A stretch of 64,000 bases of DNA from Lachnospiraceae bacterium (GTDB lineage Bacteria; Bacillota_A; Clostridia; Lachnospirales; Lachnospiraceae): assembly GCA_017464645.1 (NCBI GenBank), contig JAFTZF010000024.1, positions 38,939 to 102,938 of the forward strand. The letters run 5' to 3'. Position numbers and translations under genes: made by a program. Below, in pieces: positions 35,741 to 44,831 of the stretch; the first letter of the stretch is position 1; the number at the start of each line of letters is the position of its first letter. The notes under the pieces are model-generated. The model was given only the letters and a program-made list of their open reading frames with translations. It was not told the origin of the DNA and ran no database searches.

Positions 35741-35939
35741 AGTGCATGCTTCCTTTCTATTTTGAAATCCTCTTTTGCTTTTCTATAGTTTAGCAAGGAA
35801 TTGTGTTTAAATTGTGATAAGACTATTAAAAAATATTGAACTTCTATAAGCCGGACCACGGACGCAGTAGCATTTCCGGAATGGTTATGATAAAATCAAG
35901 CCAAGCTTTCCTTTATTTATATCCTGAAAGGAGTCTCTT

Positions 35940-36503
35940 ATGAAACACAATTACCAGATCACCGGCTGGTGCCATCACTTCATCCGTCAGCATGTCTCCG
36001 AAGGGGACATCTGCATTGATGCTACCGCCGGAAACGGAAATGATACGGAACTGCTCTGCCGTTTAGTGGGTCCTTCCGGCAAGGTCTATGCTTTTGATAT
36101 CCAGGCAGAGGCCCTGGGCCGCACAAAGGAGCGGCTGGAAAAGGCCGGACTCTGGGCCCGTCTCATCCTGGACGGACATGAATACATGGAACGCCATGTA
36201 TCTGAAGCAGGTCAGGTTTCCTGCATCGTCTTCAACTTCGGCTATCTGCCCGGCGGAGACCATCAGCTGGCAACCCGGGCAGACACCAGTATTCGGGCCA
36301 TGGAGGCTGCTCTGCGCCTTTTGAAAAAGGACGGTATCTTAAGCCTATGCATTTACAGCGGCGGGGACAGCGGTTTCGAAGAAAAGACCAGGCTGCTGGA
36401 ATATTTGAAAAACTTAAATCCCAGACACTATCTGGTCATCACCAGTGAATATTACAATCGCCCTAACCATCCGCCTATGCCCGTGCTTGTGGTAAAGCTA
36501 TAG
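35940..36503 (+). CDS. mnmM: class I SAM-dependent methyltransferase, MnmM/YtqB type
   Basis: 187 residues of the PF06962 family. SAM-binding motif I IDATAGNGNDTELLCRLVG, motif II KVYAFDIQ, and IVFNFGYLPGGDHQLAT plus the NHPPMPVLVVKL ending. YtqB of B. subtilis was shown to be MnmM, which methylates nm5s2U34 of tRNA; the assignment here rests on family similarity. Ribosome site AAAGGAG. Converges on the PAP2 gene with a 6-nt overlap of coding ends. Confidence 0.88.
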   Translation: MKHNYQITGWCHHFIRQHVSEGDICIDATAGNGNDTELLCRLVGPSGKVYAFDIQAEALGRTKERLEKAGLWARLILDGHEYMERHVSEAGQVSCIVFNFGYLPGGDHQLATRADTSIRAMEAALRLLKKDGILSLCIYSGGDSGFEEKTRLLEYLKNLNPRHYLVITSEYYNRPNHPPMPVLVVKL

Positions 36504-37070
36504 GGGCGCATTCTCTTCTGCTTTTTTACGGTGCTTCTCCTGCAGAAGCTTCTGCACATGGCGCACCAGACAAGTAGCTGCAAAACCGGCTGCGATGCCA
36601 AGGGCTGCGCCCGCCAGTACATCTGTGGGATAATGGACACCCACATAAATCCGGGAAAGCCCAATGAGGGCTGCCAGCACCAGGGCCGGGATTCCTGCTT
36701 TCTTGGAGGTTCCCAGGTACAGGGCCATAGCTGCCGCAAAGGAGCTGCTGGTGTGTCCCGACGGGAAGGAATAACTGGAGGGCTTTGAAATCAAAGGTAC
36801 CAGTTCCTCACACACCAGGAATGGCCGCGGCCTTGCCACCAGATTTTTCAGAATCGTATTATTTACCAGCTCGTGGATGAGCAGTGCCGCCAGCACAGCA
36901 AAGCCTGCGGGCCTTGTTTTCTTAAAGAACAACAGCACCACGCCCAGAGCGATCCAGATGAGCCCGTCATCCCCCAGATGGGTGATAAATTTCCAGATTT
37001 CATTGAACACTTCCGTTCGCAGATGTTCCTGAACAAACAGTAAAATCGATACATCCATTTCTGTAATCAT
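36498..37070 (-). CDS. PAP2-family membrane phosphatase
   Basis: 190 residues, five or six membrane helices. PAP2 motifs: KNLVARPRP, FPSGHTSSSFAAA, and SRIYVGVHYPTDVLAG, i.e. all three phosphatase signatures with catalytic His residues. Likely dephosphorylates undecaprenyl pyrophosphate or phosphatidic acid. Upstream of it lies the S8 protease (21 bp away), possibly one transcript. Confidence 0.93.
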   Translation of the reverse strand: MITEMDVSILLFVQEHLRTEVFNEIWKFITHLGDDGLIWIALGVVLLFFKKTRPAGFAVLAALLIHELVNNTILKNLVARPRPFLVCEELVPLISKPSSYSFPSGHTSSSFAAAMALYLGTSKKAGIPALVLAALIGLSRIYVGVHYPTDVLAGAALGIAAGFAATCLVRHVQKLLQEKHRKKAEENAPL

Positions 37071-37091
37071 ATGTGTTTCCGCCCCTCTATT

Positions 37092-38825
37092 TTATTCCGG
37101 CAAGCTGTCGCGCACGCACAGCCGGCCGTATCCTACCAATTCATTGGGCCATTCCTGAAATCCCGGCAGTTCCCGGGCTCCCCGCTGAAGATAGGCCCGC
37201 ACCTTTTCCCCGTACAGAAACGGGTCATTTCCATCGGTAATGCCCCACTGCATCAAAAGCGCTGCGGCTCCCGTCACAAAGGGTGTGGCAAAGGAAGTGC
37301 CCGTCACAGGCTCATAGCCTCCTCCCACAGCCGGTGCCATAATATCCACACCCGGAGCCACCAGGTCCGGTTTGTTCTGCTGCCCGCCGGAAGCATTGCC
37401 CCGGCCGGAAAAATCCGCATAGGTTAAATTGCGGCTGTCATAAGCACCTACTGCTATTATTTTACGAGCTGTAGACGGAATCGTCAAGGTGGACTGGGCT
37501 GTGGGATATAAAAAGCGAGTGCCTTGATTCAGGGCTGCAGCCGATGGCATCCACATCTGATAAGTCCCGTTCACAATGCGATTTGGAAAAAGCCCGATTC
37601 TCCAGATACCGCTGTCCACATAATCCTCCCGGGGCAGAAAATCAAAATAGATCTCCTGGCGGGTGCTGTAGGGGGTGGGCTCTCCATAATAAGCCAGGAT
37701 ATCTGTATTTCCCAGGGTAAACCGCTGGGCGCCGGTCTGTTCCCGCAGGGGGCCTATCATCTGACCGCTCGGATGAATCAAATACACATCTACCTGGTCC
37801 TCATATCCCTTCCACAGCTGAATATTCAGGGTCGGTTCGTACTCACCCACAGCAAATTCCACCTGCTGTCCCTGCTGCTCTGTGAGCTGTCCGCTGGTGT
37901 GTCCGTCTGCATAGCCTTCATTTCCCGTTCCAATGCAAAAAACCGTCTTCCAGATATTGGCCATGTCGGTCAGATAGGTCTCCAGGAGAGATGTTCCGTC
38001 ATGAGACCCGTATGTGTTTCCAAAGCTTAAGTTCACTGCCAGGGGCATCCCCAGAGAAATGGCCTTTTTTACACAGTAGTCCACCGCCTGCATCAGCTCC
38101 GTGGTCCTGGGAAAGGAATCCGACCGGGGAACCCCCAGCTTTACCACCAGCAGGTCACTTTCACTGGCTACCCCCCGATATCTGCCGTTACTGGCTCGCC
38201 CATTGCCTGCTGCAATGCCCAGCACCGCCGTGCCGTGGCCGTTCAAGTCCACGCTGGGAACAATTTCCAGCTGCTCCTGCCTGCTCTCCTGCGCCAGGGC
38301 TTCATTTAACTGCTCCCGGGTAAATTCAGTACCAATAGAGTAGCCTTCCGGCGGTGTCCCCTGCAGAGTCTGGTCCCAGAGAAACAAGATCCGGCTGCTG
38401 CCATCCTCCTTTCGGAAGTCCGGGTGTGCATAGTCCACACCGGAATCCAGACAGGCCACTAAAATCCCCCTGCCAAAAAGCCCAAACCGCTGATTCTGTA
38501 CACCGGTAATGCAGGAGGCTGTCCGTCCCTGGTTTACCGCAAAATACAAGCGTTTGGGCTTTTCAATATATTCAATCTGAGTCATATTTGCCAGGCCGTC
38601 TATCAAAGATTCCGGCACCAGCAAAATGGCATATTCATTTTGCAGCTCTGTCACCCGGATTCCCCGGCTGCGCAGACCGCTTAAATCTCCGTTATACTTT
38701 ACGATCAGCTCCCACTGGCGCTCTTCCCGGTCAAATCCCACATTCAGATTTTGGGACCGCTCCCGCTCCTCGGGGGTAGCCTCCAGGGCCAGATTCAGCA
38801 GATTTTCTATTTTAGGGTTGTTCAC
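37092..38825 (-). CDS. S8 subtilisin-like protease, Csp germination-protease type
   Basis: 577 residues from GTG 38825 (GGGTGA six bases upstream). Inhibitor-like N-terminal region (about 1-90), then a subtilase domain with Asp in VACLDSGVDYAHPDF, His in VDLNGHGTAVLGIAAGNG and Ser in VTGTSFATPFVTG, plus a large insertion (about 300-450) as in Clostridium CspB. No signal peptide. All three catalytic residues are present, unlike pseudoprotease CspC. In related species Csp proteases activate cortex hydrolase SleC in germination; that role is inference here. Confidence 0.88.
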   Translation of the reverse strand: MNNPKIENLLNLALEATPEERERSQNLNVGFDREERQWELIVKYNGDLSGLRSRGIRVTELQNEYAILLVPESLIDGLANMTQIEYIEKPKRLYFAVNQGRTASCITGVQNQRFGLFGRGILVACLDSGVDYAHPDFRKEDGSSRILFLWDQTLQGTPPEGYSIGTEFTREQLNEALAQESRQEQLEIVPSVDLNGHGTAVLGIAAGNGRASNGRYRGVASESDLLVVKLGVPRSDSFPRTTELMQAVDYCVKKAISLGMPLAVNLSFGNTYGSHDGTSLLETYLTDMANIWKTVFCIGTGNEGYADGHTSGQLTEQQGQQVEFAVGEYEPTLNIQLWKGYEDQVDVYLIHPSGQMIGPLREQTGAQRFTLGNTDILAYYGEPTPYSTRQEIYFDFLPREDYVDSGIWRIGLFPNRIVNGTYQMWMPSAAALNQGTRFLYPTAQSTLTIPSTARKIIAVGAYDSRNLTYADFSGRGNASGGQQNKPDLVAPGVDIMAPAVGGGYEPVTGTSFATPFVTGAAALLMQWGITDGNDPFLYGEKVRAYLQRGARELPGFQEWPNELVGYGRLCVRDSLPE

Positions 38826-38865
38826 AGGCAATCACCCGTTTTTGATTACCCTATGCGCCTGCCTT

Positions 38866-40161
38866 TCAGCTGTGCAGGTCCAGTCCCTCCAAAATCTCCC
38901 GGCAAATGGTTTCCACATCCTTTCCATCGGTAGCAACCGTCAAATCCGCCACAGACTCATACAGCGCCCGGCGCTTTTCCTGAAGCTGGCGAATATACTC
39001 CACATTCATATTTCCATTGAGGATGGGGCGGTTCTGACTGCTCTTTACCCTCTCGAGAACCGTCTCCGGTGTGGCTGTCAGAAGCACCACTCGTCCATGC
39101 TTCTTCATAAAGGCGCAATTCTCCTCCCGCACCACGGCTCCGCCGCCGCAGGAAACAATGGAAGGTGCCTCTTTTTCTAACAAAAGCAACAATTCAGTTT
39201 CTTTATCCCTGAAATAAGTTTCTCCGTACTGTTCAAACATAGAAGAAATGGTCTGCCCCGCTCGCTGCTCAATCATTTCATCCATTTCCAGCTGCGCCCA
39301 GCCCAGCTGCTCCTTCAAAGCTGCTGCCACGGTACTCTTACCCGCTCCCATAAAGCCGATCAGAAAAATATGCCCCCCTTGAGAATCCTTCTGAACCTGC
39401 TCCGCTCCATGAAGAAGCTCCAGATATTCCGCCAGCTTGTCCGCCCCGATCTGTCCCGGCGCAGAGGGGCGTCCTGCAGCGCCGAAGGTCACGGCACTTC
39501 CGTAGGTCTCTCCTGCCAGACGGCTTAAAAGTCCCAGCTGTCCCATGGACATGGTAATGAGCGGCCTGTCTGCATACTGACTCTTCATCTGCCAGGTAGC
39601 TGTAAGCAGGGCAATCACATCTGCCTCACTCTTTGGCATCACAGCCAGCTTGCAGATATCGACGCCCAGCTCCTGCATGCTTTGCAGACGTTCCACCATG
39701 CACTCCACAGACGGAGTTTTCTCGAAATCATGGCTGGATCCAATGACCTTCACTCCCGCCTCCTGTAAATCTTTGATCAAAGCAACCGGCTGTGGATAGC
39801 CGAACACTTCCACATCCACCAAATCTGCCAGTCCGCTTTTGGCTGCCGCCAGATTTAAAGCCGCGTATTGCTCCGGCGTAACGTCCATCTTTCCGCCCTC
39901 CAAAGAGGTCCGAATGGTAAAAAGCAAAGGAATGTCCTGCAGTCGCTCCCGCAGTCCTTTTAAAATCTGCTCCAGCATGCCTGGCTTTGTAAGCTGCTCA
40001 AACCAGTCTGCCCGCCATTCCACCAAATCCGCAGGATAACACAAAAGCGTCTCTGTCTGATCATAAATCTCTGCCTCTGTCCGCCCTACAATCGGAATAC
40101 AAATTTTCGGTCTGCCTTCTCCAAGACTCAGATTTCTTACCTGCAAACTCGTTCTTTTCAT
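38866..40161 (-). CDS. 3-dehydroquinate dehydratase (type I) - shikimate kinase fusion
   Basis: Two shikimate-pathway steps on one 431-residue chain. AroD domain (about 1-250): VEWRADWF, IGSSHDFEKTP (catalytic His), DICKLAVMP (Schiff-base Lys), SMGQLGLLSR. Short linker with EQVQKDSQGGH. AroK domain (about 263-430): FLIGFMGAGKST (Walker A), ELDEMI-like EMDEMIEQR, RDKETELL, VSCGGGAV and NRPIL. The fusion joins non-consecutive steps (3 and 5); AroE is not in the window. No frameshift between domains. Confidence 0.93.
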   Translation of the reverse strand: MKRTSLQVRNLSLGEGRPKICIPIVGRTEAEIYDQTETLLCYPADLVEWRADWFEQLTKPGMLEQILKGLRERLQDIPLLFTIRTSLEGGKMDVTPEQYAALNLAAAKSGLADLVDVEVFGYPQPVALIKDLQEAGVKVIGSSHDFEKTPSVECMVERLQSMQELGVDICKLAVMPKSEADVIALLTATWQMKSQYADRPLITMSMGQLGLLSRLAGETYGSAVTFGAAGRPSAPGQIGADKLAEYLELLHGAEQVQKDSQGGHIFLIGFMGAGKSTVAAALKEQLGWAQLEMDEMIEQRAGQTISSMFEQYGETYFRDKETELLLLLEKEAPSIVSCGGGAVVREENCAFMKKHGRVVLLTATPETVLERVKSSQNRPILNGNMNVEYIRQLQEKRRALYESVADLTVATDGKDVETICREILEGLDLHS

Positions 40162-40242
40162 GGTTTTTCTGTCCTTCCTTCACAGTTGCCTGCATCTGCC
40201 GTATTTATTTCTTAATATTTTTTTGTTTTTTCCAGATAGTAT

Positions 40243-40271
40243 TTGCTTTCTGTCTTATTTTACCATATAAT
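40243..40271 (+). promoter_or_regulatory. sigma-A promoter of the S1-domain gene
   Basis: TTGCTT (40243-40248), 17-bp spacer, TATAAT (40266-40271), 67 bp before the start codon. Confidence 0.75.
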
Positions 40272-40338
40272 ATTAACAATGGCCAAGAAAATTTACAGAA
40301 ATTTCATTCGCCATAAAAGATAAAGTGAGGTATAAAAA

Positions 40339-41043
40339 ATGGAAGAAAATTTAACAATGGATGACCTGAAGGAAGAACTGGAGGCCTCCCTGGCACAGCC
40401 CAAAGAGACTGCTGAAGAAATCGAAGACCCCACCTGGGCTACTTTAAAGGAATACCTGGACGAAGGCACTGTTCTTACGGTTAAGATTGCAGGTGTAGTA
40501 AAGGCCGGTGTGATTGCCAATGTAGAAGGCGTACGCGGATTTATTCCCGCTTCCCAGCTCTCTTTGTCCTATGTGGAGAATCTGGAAGATTTTCTGGATA
40601 AAAAGATCAAAGTACAGGTTATTACGGTAGACCCCGAAAACAAGAAACTGGTGCTGTCCGCCCGCAATGTGCTGCGACAGGCTGCTAAGGCTGAGCGCCA
40701 GGCAAAACTGGATGCTGTAAAGGTAGGCGATGTAAAAGACGGTAAGGTAGAAAGCCTGCAGTCCTACGGCGCGTTCATCGACCTGGGTGATGGCATTTCC
40801 GGCCTGGTTCATGTATCTCAGATTTCCAACAAGCGCATCAAGAGCCCGGACGCTGTCCTGAAGGTAGGCGACGAAGTACAGGTAAAAGTTATCGCCATCA
40901 AAGACGGCAAGCTGTCCTTAAGCATGCGTGCCCTTATGAAAGAGGAAGCAGCTCCCGAAGAAGTAGAAGAAAAGATTGAAATTCCCAAGGCAGAGGAGCT
41001 GACCACCAACTTAGGTTCCCTGTTCGCAAACCTGAAGTTCTAA
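40339..41043 (+). CDS. S1 RNA-binding domain protein (short ribosomal S1-like)
   Basis: 234 residues with two S1 domains: about 44-112 (TVLTVKIAGVVKAGVIANVEGVRGFIPASQL) and about 128-195 (KVGDVKDGKVESLQSYGAFIDLGDGISGLVHVSQIS), followed by a charged tail ending LGSLFANLKF. Shorter than RpsA, typical of Clostridia S1-like proteins. Likely binds mRNA in translation. Stands alone between its own promoter and terminator. Confidence 0.9.
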   Translation: MEENLTMDDLKEELEASLAQPKETAEEIEDPTWATLKEYLDEGTVLTVKIAGVVKAGVIANVEGVRGFIPASQLSLSYVENLEDFLDKKIKVQVITVDPENKKLVLSARNVLRQAAKAERQAKLDAVKVGDVKDGKVESLQSYGAFIDLGDGISGLVHVSQISNKRIKSPDAVLKVGDEVQVKVIAIKDGKLSLSMRALMKEEAAPEEVEEKIEIPKAEELTTNLGSLFANLKF

Positions 41044-41061
41044 AAACCCAAAACAATATCG

Positions 41062-41102
41062 GCGGCCGTTGCACGATCGATGCAGCGGCCGCTTTATTTT
41101 TT
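41062..41102 (+). terminator. terminator of the S1-domain gene
   Basis: GCGGCCG TTGCA / TGCAG CGGCCGC stem with a 7-nt loop, followed by TTTATTTTTT. Confidence 0.92.
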
Positions 41103-41184
41103 CCTTGATATCACTGCTGTGAGCCGCAGAAGATTTACTTTCTGCCAGGATTACGGTATAATTGAATAAAAAGGAGGGATTGGG

Positions 41185-42081
41185 ATGAAAGCCAAACGCC
41201 GGCTTGCGCTGAATAAATTGTTTAATCTCTTTATAATAACGGGCCCCTTGCTCCTATTGTTAGCTTACCATATACTCCATGGAGATGAAATTGGTATTGG
41301 TATTTTCTTTGGTATCATAGGCCTTCTCATGCTCGCCACTCCACTTCTTGCTTTGCCTTACTGCTATCTGTTTGATGAAAAAGGTGTTTCTGCCCACTAT
41401 GTGTTTTTCCCGCCCGAACGCTATTTATGGGAAAATATTCACTCCATCCGTGTGGTTAATGACTCCACTTCTTCCAGTCATGCTGTTTTTGACCTTCTAT
41501 TTGGTCAAGTATTTGAAATCAAGGGAAACGTGGAGGGCCAAAAACGCTTCTACATGAAAGGCCAAATTCAAAAAAGCCTGCGCACCAAGCACCTACTGGA
41601 AGCATACTGGGACGGTACCATTACCGGATATTTAGGCGAAGATATGAAAGCCTGGTGGAACAAGCACATGCGCAAAAAGCCAAAAACCGCCAAACACTAC
41701 CTGAACAGCGAGATCATTTCCATGGAGAAAAATGCCCGCGCCAAAGTCCAGGAATACATTAAGCCCTTCATCGACCGGGCTGCCCTGTTCGACTTGGAAT
41801 TACACACAGAATATATTTATCTTACCAAAAACTTTCAGGAGACAAAGAAGCGCCCTGCCGCAACATATACCTATCTCCTCTTACTGGAAATCTCTTATCC
41901 CGGGGAAACTAACGAGGACCGCATTCTCCGTCTGGACGTGGAGCTGCTCTATGGCCGCCTTGGAAAGACTGATTACAAAGGAGTTGAAAATAAGGATGCC
42001 TGGACAGAATTGCATGAAATGCTTACAGAGACTCTGGATGAGATTGAGCGAATTGGGTTTGAAAATTATTTCCAGGAATAA
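41185..42081 (+). CDS. uncharacterised two-helix membrane protein
   Basis: 298 residues; AAGGAGGGA upstream of ATG. Two adjacent membrane helices (about 12-30, 36-60), then a short PH-like stretch (GVSAHYVFFPPERYLWENIHSIRVV) and a long charged, helical cytoplasmic part ending in an amphipathic helix. No domain recognised. Base composition is more AT-rich than the housekeeping genes around it. Followed by decayed and lipoprotein genes, so it belongs to an accessory patch. Confidence 0.75.
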   Translation: MKAKRRLALNKLFNLFIITGPLLLLLAYHILHGDEIGIGIFFGIIGLLMLATPLLALPYCYLFDEKGVSAHYVFFPPERYLWENIHSIRVVNDSTSSSHAVFDLLFGQVFEIKGNVEGQKRFYMKGQIQKSLRTKHLLEAYWDGTITGYLGEDMKAWWNKHMRKKPKTAKHYLNSEIISMEKNARAKVQEYIKPFIDRAALFDLELHTEYIYLTKNFQETKKRPAATYTYLLLLEISYPGETNEDRILRLDVELLYGRLGKTDYKGVENKDAWTELHEMLTETLDEIERIGFENYFQE

Positions 42082-42095
42082 AAGAGTGGTTTATT

Positions 42096-42250
42096 ATGGA
42101 CAGGGAAAAAATGGATTGAATATTTAGTAGTTACATTATGTGTTCTAATTACAGGCTTCATTATTTATGGGTTGCTTGGGCGGATTTGGATTTAGTATCA
42201 TAGTCTCAACACTCATGCTGGCAGCCAACTTTTTTCAAAAAGGAATCTGA
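42096..42250 (+). pseudogene. decayed small membrane-protein gene
   Basis: No intact frame covers this 155-bp stretch, but three successive frames join into one plausible protein of about 50 residues: MDREK, then WIEYLVVTLCVLITGFIIYG, then GFGFSIIVSTLMLAANFF ending KGI-stop. The joins fall in a run of six A (42106-42111) and near the GGGC at about 42178-42181, each needing one base skipped. Two hydrophobic helices would result. I infer a remnant with two indels; no homologue is recognised. Confidence 0.5.
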
Positions 42251-42315
42251 CTTTTAAAATCTGTGCCGCGATCCTTTGGCCCATAACATTTGAAACAGAA
42301 AGGCGGATTACATAT

Positions 42316-43035
42316 ATGAAGAAGCGTTTTCTTTGTGTTGCTTTGTGCGCAGTATTTCTGCTTTGTGGAGGAACAGGCTGTCAACTCATACCGAATCCCC
42401 ATGTGCGAACCGGTACATACAACGGCCAGACCATTACCATGGAATATACTCTTAAAACAAATCTTGAATACCCTGTGGGCATGGGGTATATTTCTATGAT
42501 AAACGATTATGCCGTATTCTGGGATATGAGCGATTATGGACCCAAGGTGCAAGGAGATACATGGAATGCATTGGACCGACAGGGTGAAGTCCTCTTTGAT
42601 GAACCGTATATGGAACTGACCTATTTTAATTCTAACGGACAGGCAGCTGCCCAAAAACAATCGGGCGGCTATGTATTGGTCACTGCAGAGGGAGAAGAAA
42701 CTCCTATCACAGAGGCGGAATATTATGAGTTTGAGAAAGAAATCTCGGCAAAATACCGAGAATCATCAATAAAATTCAGTGAAACAAATGAAGTACAATG
42801 TGTGGAGCACTCCTCAACAATAGGATATGTGTATGACGGATTGGCTCCCTACGTGCAGACGAATGGGGAAGGCACATATCTCCTAGGATTGGTGAATGAC
42901 GAAGGAAGTATTGTTATTCCTGCCTATCTTCCAATTGATTTTCTTTGGTATGTTGATCATCTGACTATGCACGAAGATACTCTTATCATCAATGATTTCG
43001 GCTATATTGGGTTTGTCACCATTACCCGTTCATGA
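42316..43035 (+). CDS. uncharacterised lipoprotein
   Basis: 239 residues. Lipoprotein signal MKKRFLCVALCAVFLLCGGTGC with lipobox Cys at 22. The rest has WG-repeat-like pieces: YAVFWDMSDYGPKVQGDTW, ALDRQGEVLFDEPY, GLVNDEGSIVIPAYLP. Such repeats are common in secreted Clostridia proteins of unknown role. AT-rich. Function unknown. Confidence 0.8.
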   Translation: MKKRFLCVALCAVFLLCGGTGCQLIPNPHVRTGTYNGQTITMEYTLKTNLEYPVGMGYISMINDYAVFWDMSDYGPKVQGDTWNALDRQGEVLFDEPYMELTYFNSNGQAAAQKQSGGYVLVTAEGEETPITEAEYYEFEKEISAKYRESSIKFSETNEVQCVEHSSTIGYVYDGLAPYVQTNGEGTYLLGLVNDEGSIVIPAYLPIDFLWYVDHLTMHEDTLIINDFGYIGFVTITRS

Positions 43036-43137
43036 TTATATCCAAGCAAAAATCGAAGCCGGACAGGTTATGTCCAGTTTAAAAAATAAGTTAAAATTTT
43101 TTATTATTTTCCTCAATAATTATCTGTTTGGGCATAG

Positions 43138-43172
43138 AAAAAAACTCGGTGCAGAATTATCCGCTCCGAGTT
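43138..43172 (-). terminator. terminator of the punA-add-deoC operon
   Basis: On the minus strand AACTCGG..GC pairs with GC..CCGAGTT, followed by TTTTTT. About 50 bp after the deoC stop. Confidence 0.8.
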
Positions 43173-43219
43173 CTCTGTATATACACTAAAACTTATTTGC
43201 TATTCTAATTCATTTCCCT

Positions 43220-43858
43220 CTAACTGACAATCCCAATCGTCGCACTGGTGCCCAGCCTACTGGCTCCTGCTGCCACCATCTTTTTTGCAGTCTCCTTGTC
43301 ACGGATGCCGCCGGAAGCCTTCACTCCCATGGAATCCCCTACCGTCTGACGCATAAGAGCTACATCTTCTTCCCTGGCGCCGCCGGTGGAAAATCCGGTG
43401 GAGGTCTTTACAAAGTCTGCGCCGGCTTCCTTGGCCAGTTCACAGGCCTTCTGGATTTCTTCTTTGGTCAGAAGGCAGGTCTCCAGGATGACTTTTAAAA
43501 GGGCGCTGCCACAGGCTTCTTTTACCTGACGGATGTCTTCCCGCACCACATCATAGGCTTTGTCCTTCATAGCTCCTACATTTAATACCATATCGATCTC
43601 CTGGGCGCCGTCCTCCACTGCAATGGCTGTCTCGGCGCATTTAGCCCGGGTGCTCATCTGGCCCAGAGGGAAACCAATGACAGTACACACCTTTACATCG
43701 GTGCCCTTCAGCTGCTCTGCCACAAAGGCGGTGTAGTAGCTGTTTACACAGACGGAGGCAAAGTCATATTCTTTTGCTTCCCGGCAGATTTTCTCTACGG
43801 CCGCCTGAGTGGCGTCCGCCTTTAAGATCGTATGATCAAACAATTTTGCAGATAACAT
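43220..43858 (-). CDS. deoC: deoxyribose-phosphate aldolase
   Basis: Splits 2-deoxyribose 5-phosphate to acetaldehyde and glyceraldehyde 3-phosphate. 212 residues from ATG 43858 (GGGGAG upstream), overlapping add by 23 nt. [12 protein letters not shown], catalytic-site [10 protein letters not shown], Schiff-base Lys in FVKTSTGFS, and VKASGGIRD are present. Third gene of the nucleoside-salvage operon. Confidence 0.96.
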   Translation of the reverse strand: MLSAKLFDHTILKADATQAAVEKICREAKEYDFASVCVNSYYTAFVAEQLKGTDVKVCTVIGFPLGQMSTRAKCAETAIAVEDGAQEIDMVLNVGAMKDKAYDVVREDIRQVKEACGSALLKVILETCLLTKEEIQKACELAKEAGADFVKTSTGFSTGGAREEDVALMRQTVGDSMGVKASGGIRDKETAKKMVAAGASRLGTSATIGIVS

Positions 43859-44819
43859 CGCGCAATCTCCCCTTTTCTTCTTCTGATAAAAATGCTGCAT
43901 CCACGGAATTTAAAAGCATCTGCTTTTTCTCCTCCGGTGTCAGCCCCAGATGTTCCTCCAGCTGGCGGAACTCTTTTTCCACGGTGGTGTCGGACACAGT
44001 CATATTGTCCGTATTCAAAGTGACCTTAATGCCCTGACGCAGGTAATCCAGCACCGGATGATCAGAAATATCCGAAACAGATTTGGTCTGCAGATTGCTG
44101 GTGGGGCAGGATTCCAGGAAGATCCCCTCCCGAATCAGCAGTTCCACTACCTCCGGGTCCTGGCGGCTCTTTACGCCGTGGCCGATCCGCTTAGTTCCAA
44201 AACGGATCGCTGTACGCACGCCCTCGGGGCCTTCCTCCTCGCTGGCATGGATGGTGTAGGGAACCCCCAGCTCCTTTGCACGCACAAACAGGTCCTCAAA
44301 CTGCTCCAGAGGATATGCATTTTCTTCGCCCGCGATGTCCGCAGCCACTACGCCTCTTCCCAGAAATTTGGCCGCGGTCTCAATGGTCTCCATATTTTCT
44401 GCGTGATTGTCGGTGCCGCGCATACAGCAGAGAATCAGTCCGGCTTTAAAGAAGCTTCCGGCCAGCGCCTCCTGCAGTCCCTTTGCAGCCGCCTGCACTA
44501 CTTCCTCCTGGGTCAGGCCCTTGGTCGTATGCAGCTGGGGCGCAAAACGGATCTCCACGTACAGCATGCCCTGTTCCTTCAAACTGCACACCAGAGTGTA
44601 CATGGCCTTGCGGATGCCTTCCTTGGTCTGCAGCACCATCAGGGGCAGATCAAAGCAGGCCAGATATTCCTCCAGATTCTGGCAGTCCATGGGAACGGTC
44701 AGATAATTTTTTAATTCCTCCGGCTCATAGGCGGGGAGCTTGATACCCTGCTCCTTGGCCAACTCAAGAACTGTCTTGGGCAGCAAAGACCCATCAAAAT
44801 GTAAATGTAAATCTATCAT
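43836..44819 (-). CDS. add: adenosine deaminase
   Basis: 327 residues. Metal ligands in [12 protein letters not shown], catalytic region [21 protein letters not shown], and [12 protein letters not shown] (the usual TDDP is TDNM here). Converts (deoxy)adenosine to (deoxy)inosine, the substrate of the neighbouring PunA. Starts 12 bp after punA. Confidence 0.93.
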   Translation of the reverse strand: MIDLHLHFDGSLLPKTVLELAKEQGIKLPAYEPEELKNYLTVPMDCQNLEEYLACFDLPLMVLQTKEGIRKAMYTLVCSLKEQGMLYVEIRFAPQLHTTKGLTQEEVVQAAAKGLQEALAGSFFKAGLILCCMRGTDNHAENMETIETAAKFLGRGVVAADIAGEENAYPLEQFEDLFVRAKELGVPYTIHASEEEGPEGVRTAIRFGTKRIGHGVKSRQDPEVVELLIREGIFLESCPTSNLQTKSVSDISDHPVLDYLRQGIKVTLNTDNMTVSDTTVEKEFRQLEEHLGLTPEEKKQMLLNSVDAAFLSEEEKGRLRDVICKIV

Positions 44820-44831
44820 ACAATGATCCCC

